A stretch of 64,000 bases of DNA from an uncultured Muribaculaceae bacterium (GTDB lineage: Bacteria > Bacteroidota > Bacteroidia > Bacteroidales > Muribaculaceae): contig CAJTQV010000011.1 of NCBI GenBank assembly GCA_910578385.1, forward strand, positions 1-64,000, in the 5' to 3' direction. The first letter of the stretch is position 1, and each line of letters opens with the position of its first letter. Position numbers and translations under genes: made by a program. The notes under the pieces were generated by a model. It was given only the letters and a program-made list of their open reading frames with translations. It did not search any database and had not been told where the DNA came from. Shown here piece by piece: positions 29,177 to 38,126 of this stretch.

Positions 29177-31356
29177 AAGAGACATTTCCGGTAACAGGCA
29201 TGATGTGCGCCGTATGTGCCGGAACTGTACGCAAGACACTGGCCGATATGCCGGGAGTCGTGGAAGCCGATGTGAATTTCGCCACTCAGTCGGCCACCGT
29301 GGAATGGAATCCCGCCGAGACATCGCCCGACGCGATGGTGCGCGCGGTGGCCGATGCCGGATACGGACTGATCGCCGAATCGGACGAGGCCCGTGCCATG
29401 GCCGAGAAAGACCGGAAAGATGCCGAGGAATACTCGGCGATGAAACGTCGTGTGATCGTGGCGTGGGTTCTTTCGCTGCCTCTCGCCGTTCTTTGTATGA
29501 CTCATGTACATTTCCCGGGCGAAGCCTGGGTCTATATGGTCATGACATTGATTGTGATGGTATATTGTGGCGCGGGGTTCTTTCGCCGTGGCTTCCACAG
29601 CCTTCTCAAGCGTGTACCGACCATGGACACGCTTGTGGCCATCTCGACTTCCGCAAGTTTCCTGTTCTCTCTGTTCAATACGGTCTTCGCCGCCCGGCTC
29701 TCTGAGCTTGGATTCATGGCCGACCTCTACTATGAAGGGGCGGCAATGATTATCACTTTTGTATTGACCGGCAAACTGATGGAACTCCGGTCAAGGCGGA
29801 ACACCGGAGCGGCACTCCGTGCTCTCATGGGACTCCAGCCCAAGACCGCGCTTGTGGTCGCAAGCGACGGCAATGTGCAGGAGACCCCTATATCGGAAAT
29901 ACATCCCGGTATGCTGGTATCTGTACGCCCCGGTGAACGCATTCCGGTCGACGGAACCGTGACCGACGGTGTGAGCGCCGTTGATGAGAGCATGCTCACC
30001 GGCGAACCGGAACGTGTGGAAAAGACTACGGGCATGAAAGTCTCGGCCGGGACTCTCAACGGCAACGGCACGCTGACCGTAAAAGCTGACACAGTCGGTG
30101 CGGCCACCGAACTTGCACGTATAGTGCGCTCCGTGCGCGATGCCCAGAGTTCTAAAGCTCCGGTGCAGCGGCTGGTCGACAGAATAAGCGCATGGTTCGT
30201 ACCTGCCGTCATCATGGTTGCCGTCCTGACTCTGATTATATGGATCGCGACCGGTAATGTCCCGATGGCTCTCATATGCTCCGTATCAGTGCTTGTCATA
30301 GCCTGCCCATGCGCTCTTGGCCTCGCAACTCCGGTGGCTGTAATGGCCGGAATCGGACGCGGTGCAAGGCGCGGTATCCTTATAAAGGATGCCACGGCTC
30401 TCGAACTGCTTCATAAAGTTGACATCGTGGTGCTCGACAAGACCGGAACGATAACCTCCGGTCACCCGAGAGTTACTGCGACAGCCCGGGCTTCCGGAGC
30501 CGACCGCGAACGGCTTTCATCGGTGGCATACGGTGGAGAATTGAAATCGACACATCCTCTTGCCGAAGCCCTGTGCGAATACTTCAAGAAGGAGGGCACA
30601 AGGCCGGCGGAACCGGAATCATTCGAATATGTGCCGGGGAAGGGAATGTCGCTTACTTATCAGGGACATTCATACGAAATCGGAAGTGCCACGCTGCTTG
30701 ATAATCCGGGAACGGAACCGCAGTTGCGCGACACAGTTACCGGATGGCTTGAGTCCGGTGCCGGCGTTGTGGTACTTGCAGAAGACGGGGTTGCTGTATC
30801 GGCATTCCGGGTTGCAGACACTCTACAGAAGGATATTCCGCAGACCATCGCCAGGCTCAGAGAATCCGGTCGCGAGGTGATTCTGCTCACCGGCGACCGT
30901 GAGACTACAGCACGCCATGTCGCATGTGAAGCCGGAATCGGGACTGTGGTGGCCGAAATGCTCCCCGGAGACAAGTTCGAATATATCCGCAAATTGCGCG
31001 AGAAGGGACATGTTGTGGCCATGGCCGGTGATGGCATAAACGATGCCGAGGCTCTTGCCGAAGCCGATGTCTCGGTTGCCATGGGAGGCGGCAGCGACAT
31101 TGCGATAGAGGTCGCTCAGCTCACTCTCGTAGGAGGACGGTTGTCATCTCTGCCCGAGGCATTCGCCTTATCGAACAAGACTCTGCGCATAATCAAAGAG
31201 AATCTTTTCTGGGCATTTGTTTATAATGTAATAGGAATTCCGCTTGCAGCGGGAGCCTTGTCGGGTATAGGCTTCACGCTGACCCCGATGTTCGCATCGG
31301 CAGCAATGGCATTGTCATCGCTCTGCGTGGTCGGCAACTCGTTAAGGCTCAAATAA
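29173..31356 (+). CDS. copA: Copper-exporting P1B-type ATPase
   Basis: The 727-residue pump has one N-terminal heavy-metal domain (GMMCAVCAGTV, CxxC near residue 10), the CPC membrane motif (ACPCALGLATP), phosphorylation site DKTGTITSG, HPLAEAL, hinge GDGINDAEAL, and the last helices with YN and MALSSLCVVGNSLRLK, the set expected for Cu(I) pumps. I chose ATG 29173 because it overlaps the preceding stop; an in-frame ATG at 29155 adds six residues. A CopZ-like gene follows 22 bp later. Confidence 0.94.
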   Translation: MKETFPVTGMMCAVCAGTVRKTLADMPGVVEADVNFATQSATVEWNPAETSPDAMVRAVADAGYGLIAESDEARAMAEKDRKDAEEYSAMKRRVIVAWVLSLPLAVLCMTHVHFPGEAWVYMVMTLIVMVYCGAGFFRRGFHSLLKRVPTMDTLVAISTSASFLFSLFNTVFAARLSELGFMADLYYEGAAMIITFVLTGKLMELRSRRNTGAALRALMGLQPKTALVVASDGNVQETPISEIHPGMLVSVRPGERIPVDGTVTDGVSAVDESMLTGEPERVEKTTGMKVSAGTLNGNGTLTVKADTVGAATELARIVRSVRDAQSSKAPVQRLVDRISAWFVPAVIMVAVLTLIIWIATGNVPMALICSVSVLVIACPCALGLATPVAVMAGIGRGARRGILIKDATALELLHKVDIVVLDKTGTITSGHPRVTATARASGADRERLSSVAYGGELKSTHPLAEALCEYFKKEGTRPAEPESFEYVPGKGMSLTYQGHSYEIGSATLLDNPGTEPQLRDTVTGWLESGAGVVVLAEDGVAVSAFRVADTLQKDIPQTIARLRESGREVILLTGDRETTARHVACEAGIGTVVAEMLPGDKFEYIRKLREKGHVVAMAGDGINDAEALAEADVSVAMGGGSDIAIEVAQLTLVGGRLSSLPEAFALSNKTLRIIKENLFWAFVYNVIGIPLAAGALSGIGFTLTPMFASAAMALSSLCVVGNSLRLK

Positions 31357-31378
31357 CAGACTTAAAAAACATAAAGAT

Positions 31379-31603
31379 ATGAAATTCAAGACAAACGCAA
31401 AGTGCAACGGCTGCAAGACAGCCATACTCAACGCGGTCAAAAACCGCTTTCCCGATGCAGAATGGAGCATGGATCTCGAAAATGTTGACAAGGTACTTGA
31501 GGTGCACGGCATACCCGAAAACGCAGAGATGGCCGCACAGGTCGAGAAAACCCTCGCCGAGACAGGATTCAACGGCAGCTGGATTCAGCCTGTAGGACGA
31601 TGA
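31379..31603 (+). CDS. Heavy-metal-associated domain protein, CopZ-like
   Basis: The 74-residue protein is a single HMA-type fold with a CNGCKTAI motif near residue 9, close to the usual MxCxxC site but without the Met. Placement directly after the copper ATPase suggests a cytosolic copper carrier that delivers metal to the pump. It overlaps TcdA by 4 nt. Confidence 0.82.
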   Translation: MKFKTNAKCNGCKTAILNAVKNRFPDAEWSMDLENVDKVLEVHGIPENAEMAAQVEKTLAETGFNGSWIQPVGR

Positions 31604-32331
31604 GCGAGTGCTGGGACGCCCGCACCCGTCTGTTGCTCGGCGACGATGCCGTTTCGCGGCTTGCATTGGCACGTGTATTTGTGGCCGGAGTCGGTGGCGT
31701 GGGTGGATATGCGGCTGAGATGCTGGCCCGGAGTGGCGTGGGAAATCTTACTCTTGTTGATGCTGACTCGGTATCTGTCACCAACCTGAACCGTCAGCTT
31801 ATCGCCCTCCGTTCAGACCTCGGCAAACCAAAAGTGGAACTGTTCGCGGAGCGTTTCCGTGAAATTAACCCGGACATCAATATTCTTCCGGTCTGCGACT
31901 TCATCACACCCGACAACGTGGGCGAGATGCTCGAAGCGGGGTATGACTACGTGATTGATGCCATCGACACGGTGGTACCCAAGGTTGCGCTGATAAGTCA
32001 CTGCCTGCGCAACCGCATACCGGTTATCTCCTCAATGGGAGCCGGTGGACGTGTGGATCCTACCAAAATCGGATATTCCGACCTGTGGGAGACACGCGAG
32101 GACGGGCTTGCACGTGCTGTCCGCCAACGGTTGAAGAAAACCGGACTGCGCCGTCCGCTACGTGTCGTATCGAGCACTGAAGCGCCACGGGCCGCATCGG
32201 TGATAGAACTTGACGAGCGCAACAAGCGGAGTTCCTACGGCACCATCGCACCTATCCCCTCCATGTTCGGCATCCTTCTCGCATCGCATGTCATAAACAA
32301 TCTCTCACGTAATTCCAGACAAAATGATTGA
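31600..32331 (+). CDS. tcdA: tRNA threonylcarbamoyladenosine dehydratase
   Basis: TcdA cyclises t6A at position 37 of ANN-decoding tRNAs. The 243-residue E1-like protein has the ATP-binding GVGGVGGYAAEMLARSG (about 27-43), the DADSVSVTNLNRQ loop, and a C-terminal segment common to the YgdL/TcdA branch (SSYGTIAPIPSMFGI). It overlaps both neighbours (4 nt and 8 nt), so translation is likely coupled with the copper genes, although no functional link is evident. Confidence 0.93.
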   Translation: MSECWDARTRLLLGDDAVSRLALARVFVAGVGGVGGYAAEMLARSGVGNLTLVDADSVSVTNLNRQLIALRSDLGKPKVELFAERFREINPDINILPVCDFITPDNVGEMLEAGYDYVIDAIDTVVPKVALISHCLRNRIPVISSMGAGGRVDPTKIGYSDLWETREDGLARAVRQRLKKTGLRRPLRVVSSTEAPRAASVIELDERNKRSSYGTIAPIPSMFGILLASHVINNLSRNSRQND

Positions 32332-32995
32332 GGTAAGGAATATTTGCAAATCCTATGGCAACCTGCAAGTTCTGCGAGATGTCTGCATCGACATAGGTAA
32401 GAATGAGATAATAACCATCGTGGGACCAAGTGGAGCCGGCAAGACCACCCTGCTGCAGATTGCCGGGTCTCTCGACCGTCCCGACAGCGGAACCGTCTGC
32501 TACGACGGCCAGGATCTCGCACGGCTTAACGACAGGCGTCTCTCGGAATTCCGGAATCGCAACATCGGTTTCGTATTTCAGTTCCATCAGCTTCTGCCTG
32601 AATTCACCGCTGTCGAGAATGCCGCGATGCCTGCCCTCATCGCAGGAACGGCAAAGAAGAAGGCTATGGCGCGCGCCGAAGAACTGCTCGCACATCTCGG
32701 ACTTGGGGACCGTCTGCGCCACAAGCCGTCGGAGATGTCGGGGGGTGAACGTCAGCGCACAGCCATAGCCCGCGCTTTGGTCAACAGTCCGCAGGTAGTG
32801 TTTGCCGACGAGCCGACAGGAAGTCTCGACTCCGCAAACCGCGACGAGATACGCTCTCTCATAGCCGACCTGCGCCGCGACTTCGGACAGACATTCGTCA
32901 TCGTGACCCACGACCCGTCGATGAACGGCATAGCCGACCGCGTCATAAACATGGCCGACGGAAGGATTATTCCACCCGAGAACCACGACGATTGA
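32324..32995 (+). CDS. ABC transporter ATPase, LolD/MacB type
   Basis: The 223-residue protein has Walker A GPSGAGKTTLLQ, the Q-loop FQFHQLLPEFTA, signature SGGERQR, Walker B VVFADEPTGSLD and a switch His, with the compact length typical of LolD. LolD works with LolC/E permeases to release lipoproteins from the inner membrane, but no permease gene is adjacent. It is the last gene of the 27935-32995 operon. Confidence 0.88.
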   Translation: MIEVRNICKSYGNLQVLRDVCIDIGKNEIITIVGPSGAGKTTLLQIAGSLDRPDSGTVCYDGQDLARLNDRRLSEFRNRNIGFVFQFHQLLPEFTAVENAAMPALIAGTAKKKAMARAEELLAHLGLGDRLRHKPSEMSGGERQRTAIARALVNSPQVVFADEPTGSLDSANRDEIRSLIADLRRDFGQTFVIVTHDPSMNGIADRVINMADGRIIPPENHDD

Positions 32996-33026
32996 AAGAT
33001 TATTTGCGGAATTGAACGAAAATCGT

Positions 33027-33034
33027 TAACTTCG
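33027..33034 (+). promoter_or_regulatory. -7 box variant for DUF3467/cysS
   Basis: TAACTTCG, one change from TAnnTTTG, lies 74 bp before the DUF3467 gene. The same variant precedes the GNAT gene at 55047. Confidence 0.5.
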
Positions 33035-33107
33035 CATATGCAATCCCTGATTGTGGAGTGTAAAGAGAAATAATATTAACAAGAAATAAACAAAATCACA
33101 CAAAAAA

Positions 33108-33392
33108 ATGGAAAATAAAGAAAATCAGAACCAGCTTCAGATTCAGCTCCGTCCCGAACTTGCCGACGGCAAATATACTAACCTCGCTATGATCGGCCAC
33201 AGCGGCAGCGAGTTCCTCATCGACTTCATCTTCGCAGCTCCCGGCATGCCCCAGGCTCCGGTTGTAAGCCGTGTCATCATGAGCCCCGAGAACGCCAAGA
33301 AGCTCCTCTTCGCTCTCACCGACAACGTGAAGAAGTATGAGGCTCAGTTCGGCGAGATCTCTCCCCGCACCGGCAAGATCGGCAACAACTGA
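33108..33392 (+). CDS. DUF3467 protein
   Basis: The 94-residue protein matches DUF3467, a small conserved Bacteroidetes protein: ELADGKYTNLAMIGHSGSEF, then DFIFAAPG and VSRVIMSPENAKKLLFAL. Function unknown. It lies 11 bp upstream of cysS and is probably co-transcribed. Confidence 0.88.
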   Translation: MENKENQNQLQIQLRPELADGKYTNLAMIGHSGSEFLIDFIFAAPGMPQAPVVSRVIMSPENAKKLLFALTDNVKKYEAQFGEISPRTGKIGNN

Positions 33393-33403
33393 TACCAACC
33401 GCG

Positions 33404-34879
33404 ATGAAAGCAAATTCCCTCTCGCTGTATAACACGCTGACGCGCACGAAGCAGCCGTTCCACCCTCTTCAGGAGGGGCACGTCGGCATGTACGTGTGTG
33501 GACCGACTGTCTATGGCGACGCGCATCTCGGACACGCACGACCGGCCATAACGTTCGACGTGCTGTTCCGATACCTGCAGTGGCTCGGCTACAAGGTGCG
33601 CTACGTGCGCAACATAACCGATGTCGGCCATCTGGAGCATGACGCTGACGAGGGCGAAGACAAGGTGGCCAAAAAGGCCCGCCTCGAACAGCTTGAGCCG
33701 ATGGAGGTGGTGCAGTACTACCTCAACCGGTATCATCACGACATGGAGGCGCTAAATGTGCTTCCACCCTCGATCGAGCCTCATGCCTCGGGTCATATCA
33801 TAGAGCAAATCGAGTATATCAAGAAGATTCTTGATGCCGGATATGCCTACGAAAGCTGCGGGTCTGTATATTTCGATGTAGCCAAGTACAACGCTGACCA
33901 TCATTACGGTAAACTGTCCGGCCGCAACATCGACGACCTGCTCAATACCACCCGTGAGCTTGACGGACAGCAGGAGAAACGCAATCCTCTCGACTTCGCA
34001 CTCTGGAAGAAAGCGGCCCCGGAGCACATCATGCACTGGCCTTCGCCATGGAGCGAGGGATTCCCCGGCTGGCACCTTGAGTGCTCCACGATGGGACGCA
34101 AGTATCTCGGCGACATGTTCGACATTCACGGCGGCGGCATGGATCTTATGTTCCCTCACCACGAGTGCGAGATTGCACAGAGCGTGGCCGCACAGGGTCA
34201 TGACGCGGTGAAATACTGGATGCACAACAACATGATCACCATCGCGGGCAAGAAGATGGGCAAGAGCTACAACAACTTCATCACGCTCGAACAGTTCTTC
34301 AACGGCGACCATCCGCTGCTTGAACAGGCATATTCGCCCATGGTGATCAGGTTCTTCATTCTTCAGGCTCAATACCGCAGCACGGTCGATTTCTCCAACG
34401 ATGCCCTCAAGGCAGCCGAGAAGGCTCTCCAGAAGATGCAGGACGCATACGCACGCCTGCAGAATCTGAAAGCCTCGGAGAAGTCATCGGTAGAGCTTCC
34501 CGACTACATGAAACTCTGTCAGGAGGCTATGGACGATGACCTGAACACGCCGATGGTGATAGCGCATCTGTTTGATGCCGCGAAGCACATCAACGCCGCT
34601 ACCGACGGCAACACGCAGCTGTCGCAGACCGACATTGACCGCCTGCGCGAAGTGTTCGACAACATGGCCGGTGCGGTGCTCGGGTTAAGGCTCGGCACGG
34701 CTGCAGAAGGCAGCGACCTCACCCCCTACGAAGGAGCGGTTGACCTGCTGATGGAGATACGCGCCAACGCCAAGCAGAACAAAGACTGGTCAACATCCGA
34801 CCTGATCCGCGACAAGCTCGCCTCCCTCGGCTTCAACGTCAAGGACACCAAAAACGGAGTAGAGTGGACGCTCAAATAG
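33404..34879 (+). CDS. cysS: Cysteinyl-tRNA synthetase
   Basis: The 491-residue class I synthetase charges tRNA-Cys. It has the zinc/ATP region CGPTVYGDAHLGHARP (HIGH-type), zinc ligands in WHLECSTM and FPHHECE, and KKMGKSYNNF as the KMSKS loop with Gly in place of Ser. The C-terminal helical anticodon-binding domain is complete. It is followed by a strong terminator. Confidence 0.98.
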   Translation: MKANSLSLYNTLTRTKQPFHPLQEGHVGMYVCGPTVYGDAHLGHARPAITFDVLFRYLQWLGYKVRYVRNITDVGHLEHDADEGEDKVAKKARLEQLEPMEVVQYYLNRYHHDMEALNVLPPSIEPHASGHIIEQIEYIKKILDAGYAYESCGSVYFDVAKYNADHHYGKLSGRNIDDLLNTTRELDGQQEKRNPLDFALWKKAAPEHIMHWPSPWSEGFPGWHLECSTMGRKYLGDMFDIHGGGMDLMFPHHECEIAQSVAAQGHDAVKYWMHNNMITIAGKKMGKSYNNFITLEQFFNGDHPLLEQAYSPMVIRFFILQAQYRSTVDFSNDALKAAEKALQKMQDAYARLQNLKASEKSSVELPDYMKLCQEAMDDDLNTPMVIAHLFDAAKHINAATDGNTQLSQTDIDRLREVFDNMAGAVLGLRLGTAAEGSDLTPYEGAVDLLMEIRANAKQNKDWSTSDLIRDKLASLGFNVKDTKNGVEWTLK

Positions 34880-34888
34880 TATAAGTGC

Positions 34889-34940
34889 ATAAAATAAAAT
34901 GATGGCGTGTCGTAATTGACACGCCATCATTTTATTTTAT
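34889..34940. terminator. Bidirectional terminator between cysS and hepT
   Basis: A perfect 23-bp inverted repeat with a 6-nt loop (GTAATT) combines a GATGGCGTGTC core with A-rich and T-rich flanks, so it can work for both converging genes. Confidence 0.92.
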
Positions 34941-34945
34941 GTACC

Positions 34946-35302
34946 CTATAATTCGGAAGATTCTTGATCAAGATATGAATCAATCTGCTTTCGCAACGGT
35001 GGCAAATCATTTATTATGGTGTGCCATAATATAGCTGCATCTATCTGATAATACCCATGGACCAATATATGCCGCATGCGGACTATATCCTTCCAACTTG
35101 TATCAGGATGGGCATCCTTAAACTCGGAAGTGAGCATGTATGCAGCCTCTCCTATAATCTCCACATTTTTTACGACAGCGAAGTATAGAAGTTTATCATT
35201 ACTGAAATCCTCTTGGGTCTTATCTTCCAGAAACTCACTTATATTTTGAAGAGATGCTGAAATATGAAGCAGTCTGCCATAGTCTTTCGGTTTCTCTCTC
35301 AT
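34946..35302 (-). CDS. hepT: HepT-like (DUF86) toxin
   Basis: The 118-residue helical protein has the HEPN RNase motif in RHILVHGYYQID (R-x4-H-x-Y, about residues 80-90). In MntA/HepT pairs, MntA silences HepT by adding AMP to the motif tyrosine, which is present here. It starts 11 bp after the nucleotidyltransferase stop. Confidence 0.88.
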   Translation of the reverse strand: MREKPKDYGRLLHISASLQNISEFLEDKTQEDFSNDKLLYFAVVKNVEIIGEAAYMLTSEFKDAHPDTSWKDIVRMRHILVHGYYQIDAAILWHTIINDLPPLRKQIDSYLDQESSEL

Positions 35303-35313
35303 GCACTCAACAT

Positions 35314-35601
35314 TTATTTCCTTTCATAAATAAGTATTTTATCTGCATCGACTGAATTTCGAACCCAGGGAAAGAGCGCGGTGGTTGAGACAAGATCAAC
35401 GGCTTTCTTGAAAATAGCCTCTATTTCTTCCGTCATAGAGGCGTATTTGAACAGACCTACCCCCTCATCAAATTCTACAAGAATGTCTACATCGCTGTCA
35501 GGACGAGCCTCTCCACGAGATTCAGATCCAAACAGCCATGCCTTTCTCACCGGCTGCGCCGACAAGTAACTACGCAACCTATCCATTACATTCTCATTCA
35601 T
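35314..35601 (-). CDS. mntA: MntA-like nucleotidyltransferase antitoxin
   Basis: The 95-residue protein has the minimal nucleotidyltransferase signature WLFGSESRGEARPDSDVDILVE (G-S-x10-D-x-D), with both metal-binding Asp residues. The ATG at 35601 (MNENVMDRL) is chosen over a much longer frame reaching 35961, which would run back into ispG. It is the antitoxin half of a type VII-like pair with the downstream HEPN gene. Confidence 0.88.
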   Translation of the reverse strand: MNENVMDRLRSYLSAQPVRKAWLFGSESRGEARPDSDVDILVEFDEGVGLFKYASMTEEIEAIFKKAVDLVSTTALFPWVRNSVDADKILIYERK

Positions 35602-35687
35602 AAGTCCATGTTTGTTTGCAAATATATAACATTTTATTATACTAAACAAACTTTTGCAACCCAATAAATATTTTATCAGGAGTTTAT

Positions 35688-37214
35688 TCAGGCGGTGGGG
35701 TGGTCGGTGCGGATGAGGGCGATGAGGGCGGGGAGGGCTTCGGCGGCGGGGATGTTTTTGGTTACGAGCTGCTTGCCACGGTAGATGCTCACACGACCCG
35801 GACCGGCTCCTACGTAGCCGTAGTCGGCATCGGCCATCTCTCCGGGACCGTTCACTATACAGCCCATCACTCCTATCTTCAAGCCTTTTATACCCAAGGT
35901 AGATACCGACTTCTTGACTTCCTGCAATGTACTCTGGAGGTCGAATAACGTACGTCCACAACTCGGGCAGGCTATGAACTCTGTCTTGTGGAAACGCAGA
36001 CGGGCTGCCTGAAGTATGTCAAGAGCAAGACGATCAAGCTCTTCGGCAGTGAATCCAGCATCCACTACCCTAATCTCCGAACCGTAACCCGACATCAGCA
36101 ACGCACCGAAGTCTGCTCCGGCACGGACACGGAGCTCGTCGAGAGTCTCGCAATTATATTTTATGGTGATAAGCACCGGGTTCTTACCTCCGCCTGCGAC
36201 AAATTCATCGATTTCAGCCGCAAGCTGACCAATCTCTTTCGAGTCTTCTGCCACGAATTCCTTAAGCGGAAGAGTCTTGTCGGCATAATCACGCGACTTG
36301 CCGGGAAGAACTTCCACCGGAGATTCAACCCTCTGCGCCGCAGCACGACGTGAAACATGCTCACGCAGCAACAATGCCACCGGTATCTCATTTTCGGGTG
36401 GTTCGCTTAGCGATACCCGTATTGTATCGCCAAGACCTTCGTGCAACAAGGCTCCGATACCGACAGCACTCTTTATCCGGCCATCCTCGGCATCTCCTGC
36501 CTCTGTCACTCCTAAATGCAGCGGGAAATCCATCCCCTCGCGCTCCATTTCATGAGCAAGGAGCCGAACCGTCTCCACCATAACCACCGTATTGGAAGCC
36601 TTGATAGAAATCACAATATCGTTGAAATTGACCTCACGGGCTATCCGCAGAAACTCCATGACCGACTCCACCATTCCGGCCGGCGTGTCTCCGTAACGGC
36701 TCATTATACGGTCCGACAGTGAGCCGTGGTTCACACCGAGACGTACAGCAGTGCCATGCTCGCGACAAAGAGCGAGGAACGGCACAAGACTCGCACGTAT
36801 ACGCTCTATCTCTGCCGCATATTCCTCATCAGTAAATTCAAGCTGCCGGAACGTCCGGGCAGCATCGACAAAGTTACCGGGATTGATGCGCACCTTTTCT
36901 GCTGTGACAGCAGCCTCAAAAGCCGCTTTAGGGTTGAAATGCACGTCGGCCGACAGAGGCACGTCGCAACCGAGGGCGTGCATAGCATCCTTGATTGCCG
37001 TCAGATTCGAGGCCTCGCGCACACCTTGGGTAGTGAGGCGGACCAGTTCGCCTCCGGCATCGGCTATGGCCTTTGCCTGGCGTGCTGAGCCCTCGGTATC
37101 GAGGGTCGAGGTGTTAGTCATGGACTGTATCAGAACCGGTGCATCACCACCGATGACGGCGCCGCCGACTCTGACAGGACGCGACCGCCTGCGGGAATAA
37201 TTATATGGAAACAC
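35688..37214 (-). CDS. ispG: 4-hydroxy-3-methylbut-2-enyl diphosphate synthase (IspG/GcpE)
   Basis: IspG makes HMBPP in the MEP isoprenoid pathway using a [4Fe-4S] cluster. The 508-residue protein has the TIM-barrel half (QSMTNTSTLDTEGS onward) and the cluster half with cysteines in IACPSCGRTLFDL and GVMGCIVNGPGE. It carries the extra central domain seen in plant and Bacteroidetes enzymes, but at about 130 extra residues over E. coli (372) it is shorter than the 600-residue forms I would expect in many Bacteroidales. Confidence 0.95.
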   Translation of the reverse strand: MFPYNYSRRRSRPVRVGGAVIGGDAPVLIQSMTNTSTLDTEGSARQAKAIADAGGELVRLTTQGVREASNLTAIKDAMHALGCDVPLSADVHFNPKAAFEAAVTAEKVRINPGNFVDAARTFRQLEFTDEEYAAEIERIRASLVPFLALCREHGTAVRLGVNHGSLSDRIMSRYGDTPAGMVESVMEFLRIAREVNFNDIVISIKASNTVVMVETVRLLAHEMEREGMDFPLHLGVTEAGDAEDGRIKSAVGIGALLHEGLGDTIRVSLSEPPENEIPVALLLREHVSRRAAAQRVESPVEVLPGKSRDYADKTLPLKEFVAEDSKEIGQLAAEIDEFVAGGGKNPVLITIKYNCETLDELRVRAGADFGALLMSGYGSEIRVVDAGFTAEELDRLALDILQAARLRFHKTEFIACPSCGRTLFDLQSTLQEVKKSVSTLGIKGLKIGVMGCIVNGPGEMADADYGYVGAGPGRVSIYRGKQLVTKNIPAAEALPALIALIRTDHPTA

Positions 37215-37225
37215 TTTGCGACAAT

Positions 37226-37312
37226 TATTAAGTTTCTAACCAAATCATCTATAAGGCCTATAAGACCGATATGGCTTATTTGGCTTATAAGCCTCATCAA
37301 GCCAACAACCCC
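37226..37312. repeat. Degenerate GGCTTATAA-type tandem words
   Basis: On the minus strand the gap between the PAP2-like gene and ispG reads as a chain of 8-9-base words (GGCTTATAA, GCCAAATAA, GCCATATC, GGTCTTATA, GGCCTTATA), including the palindrome GGCTTATAAGCC. It is not coding. Confidence 0.55.
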
Positions 37313-37316
37313 CTTC

Positions 37317-38126
37317 TCAGGCACCAATCATGGTTGTGAAGAAGACGGCGCAGAAGCCCACCGCATACCCGGCCAGCACCTGCATCAAAGTGTGCCGTCC
37401 GAGCCATATGCGGGCGGAGCCAAGCAATCCGGCCAAGGCTACCGATATAATGAGCCAGACCTCTGTGGCCGGTGCACAATAGTCCTCCATCAGCATATGG
37501 AGCAACAGTGCCACTATTCCGGCCACACCGGCGGCATGAACGGAAATCTTCCACCAGCGGTTCACGATAACCTCAACAACGCCGGCGGCCGCTCCTCCGT
37601 AGAAGAACATCACGAGCCACATAGGAGCCATCTTATATCTCATGAATATGGCAGTGCCGACAAGGCATAATATACACACAAGAAACGGTATAAACCTCTC
37701 CTCGCGGTTGTTGAGTCCGACATCCTTCACAATACCTATGCGTTTGAGAAGCAGAACTATAATTGCCGGAATCGCCACATTGAAAGCGATTACAACTGCC
37801 GTGAACGCCAACCTCACGCCAAATCCGGTGAATGCCAGTATCGAAAGCCCGAAAGCAAGAATCACTCCATATACGGGCATGAGCATCGGCACCAGCACCC
37901 ACGACAACACATGGCTGAGCTTGGTGAAGAAAGAGTTGTCGGGCAACGGTGTTATCTCCGGAGCCGGAGTGCCGTCAGCACTGTCGAAGGCGACAGTTAC
38001 CTCTTCTGTTTCGGTTACAACGGAATTATCCGCAACCGGTTCCGGCTGAACCGGCGCGGATCCGTTAAGTTCCGGATCATCGTCGAGAGGAGACTTGGGA
38101 TAATATGACGAGGTGTCAAGCTTCAT
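37317..38126 (-). CDS. PAP2-like membrane phosphatase-family protein
   Basis: The 269-residue protein begins with about 85 acidic cytoplasmic residues and then has about seven membrane helices. The C-terminal half keeps traces of the PAP2 phosphatase motifs: WWKISVHAAGVAG (motif 2, S-x-H) and SARIWLGRHTLMQVLAGY (motif 3, SRxxxxxHxxxxVxAG with Ala-Arg change). Such enzymes dephosphorylate lipid pyrophosphates; motif 1 is weak, so activity is uncertain. It overlaps the upstream RluA-type gene by 4 nt. Confidence 0.7.
   Translation of the reverse strand: MKLDTSSYYPKSPLDDDPELNGSAPVQPEPVADNSVVTETEEVTVAFDSADGTPAPEITPLPDNSFFTKLSHVLSWVLVPMLMPVYGVILAFGLSILAFTGFGVRLAFTAVVIAFNVAIPAIIVLLLKRIGIVKDVGLNNREERFIPFLVCILCLVGTAIFMRYKMAPMWLVMFFYGGAAAGVVEVIVNRWWKISVHAAGVAGIVALLLHMLMEDYCAPATEVWLIISVALAGLLGSARIWLGRHTLMQVLAGYAVGFCAVFFTTMIGA

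Noticed and set aside
35602..35961. 120-codon N-terminal extension of MntA
   Set aside because: It runs antiparallel-free but out of frame through the ispG 3' end, and MntA proteins are about 95-100 residues.
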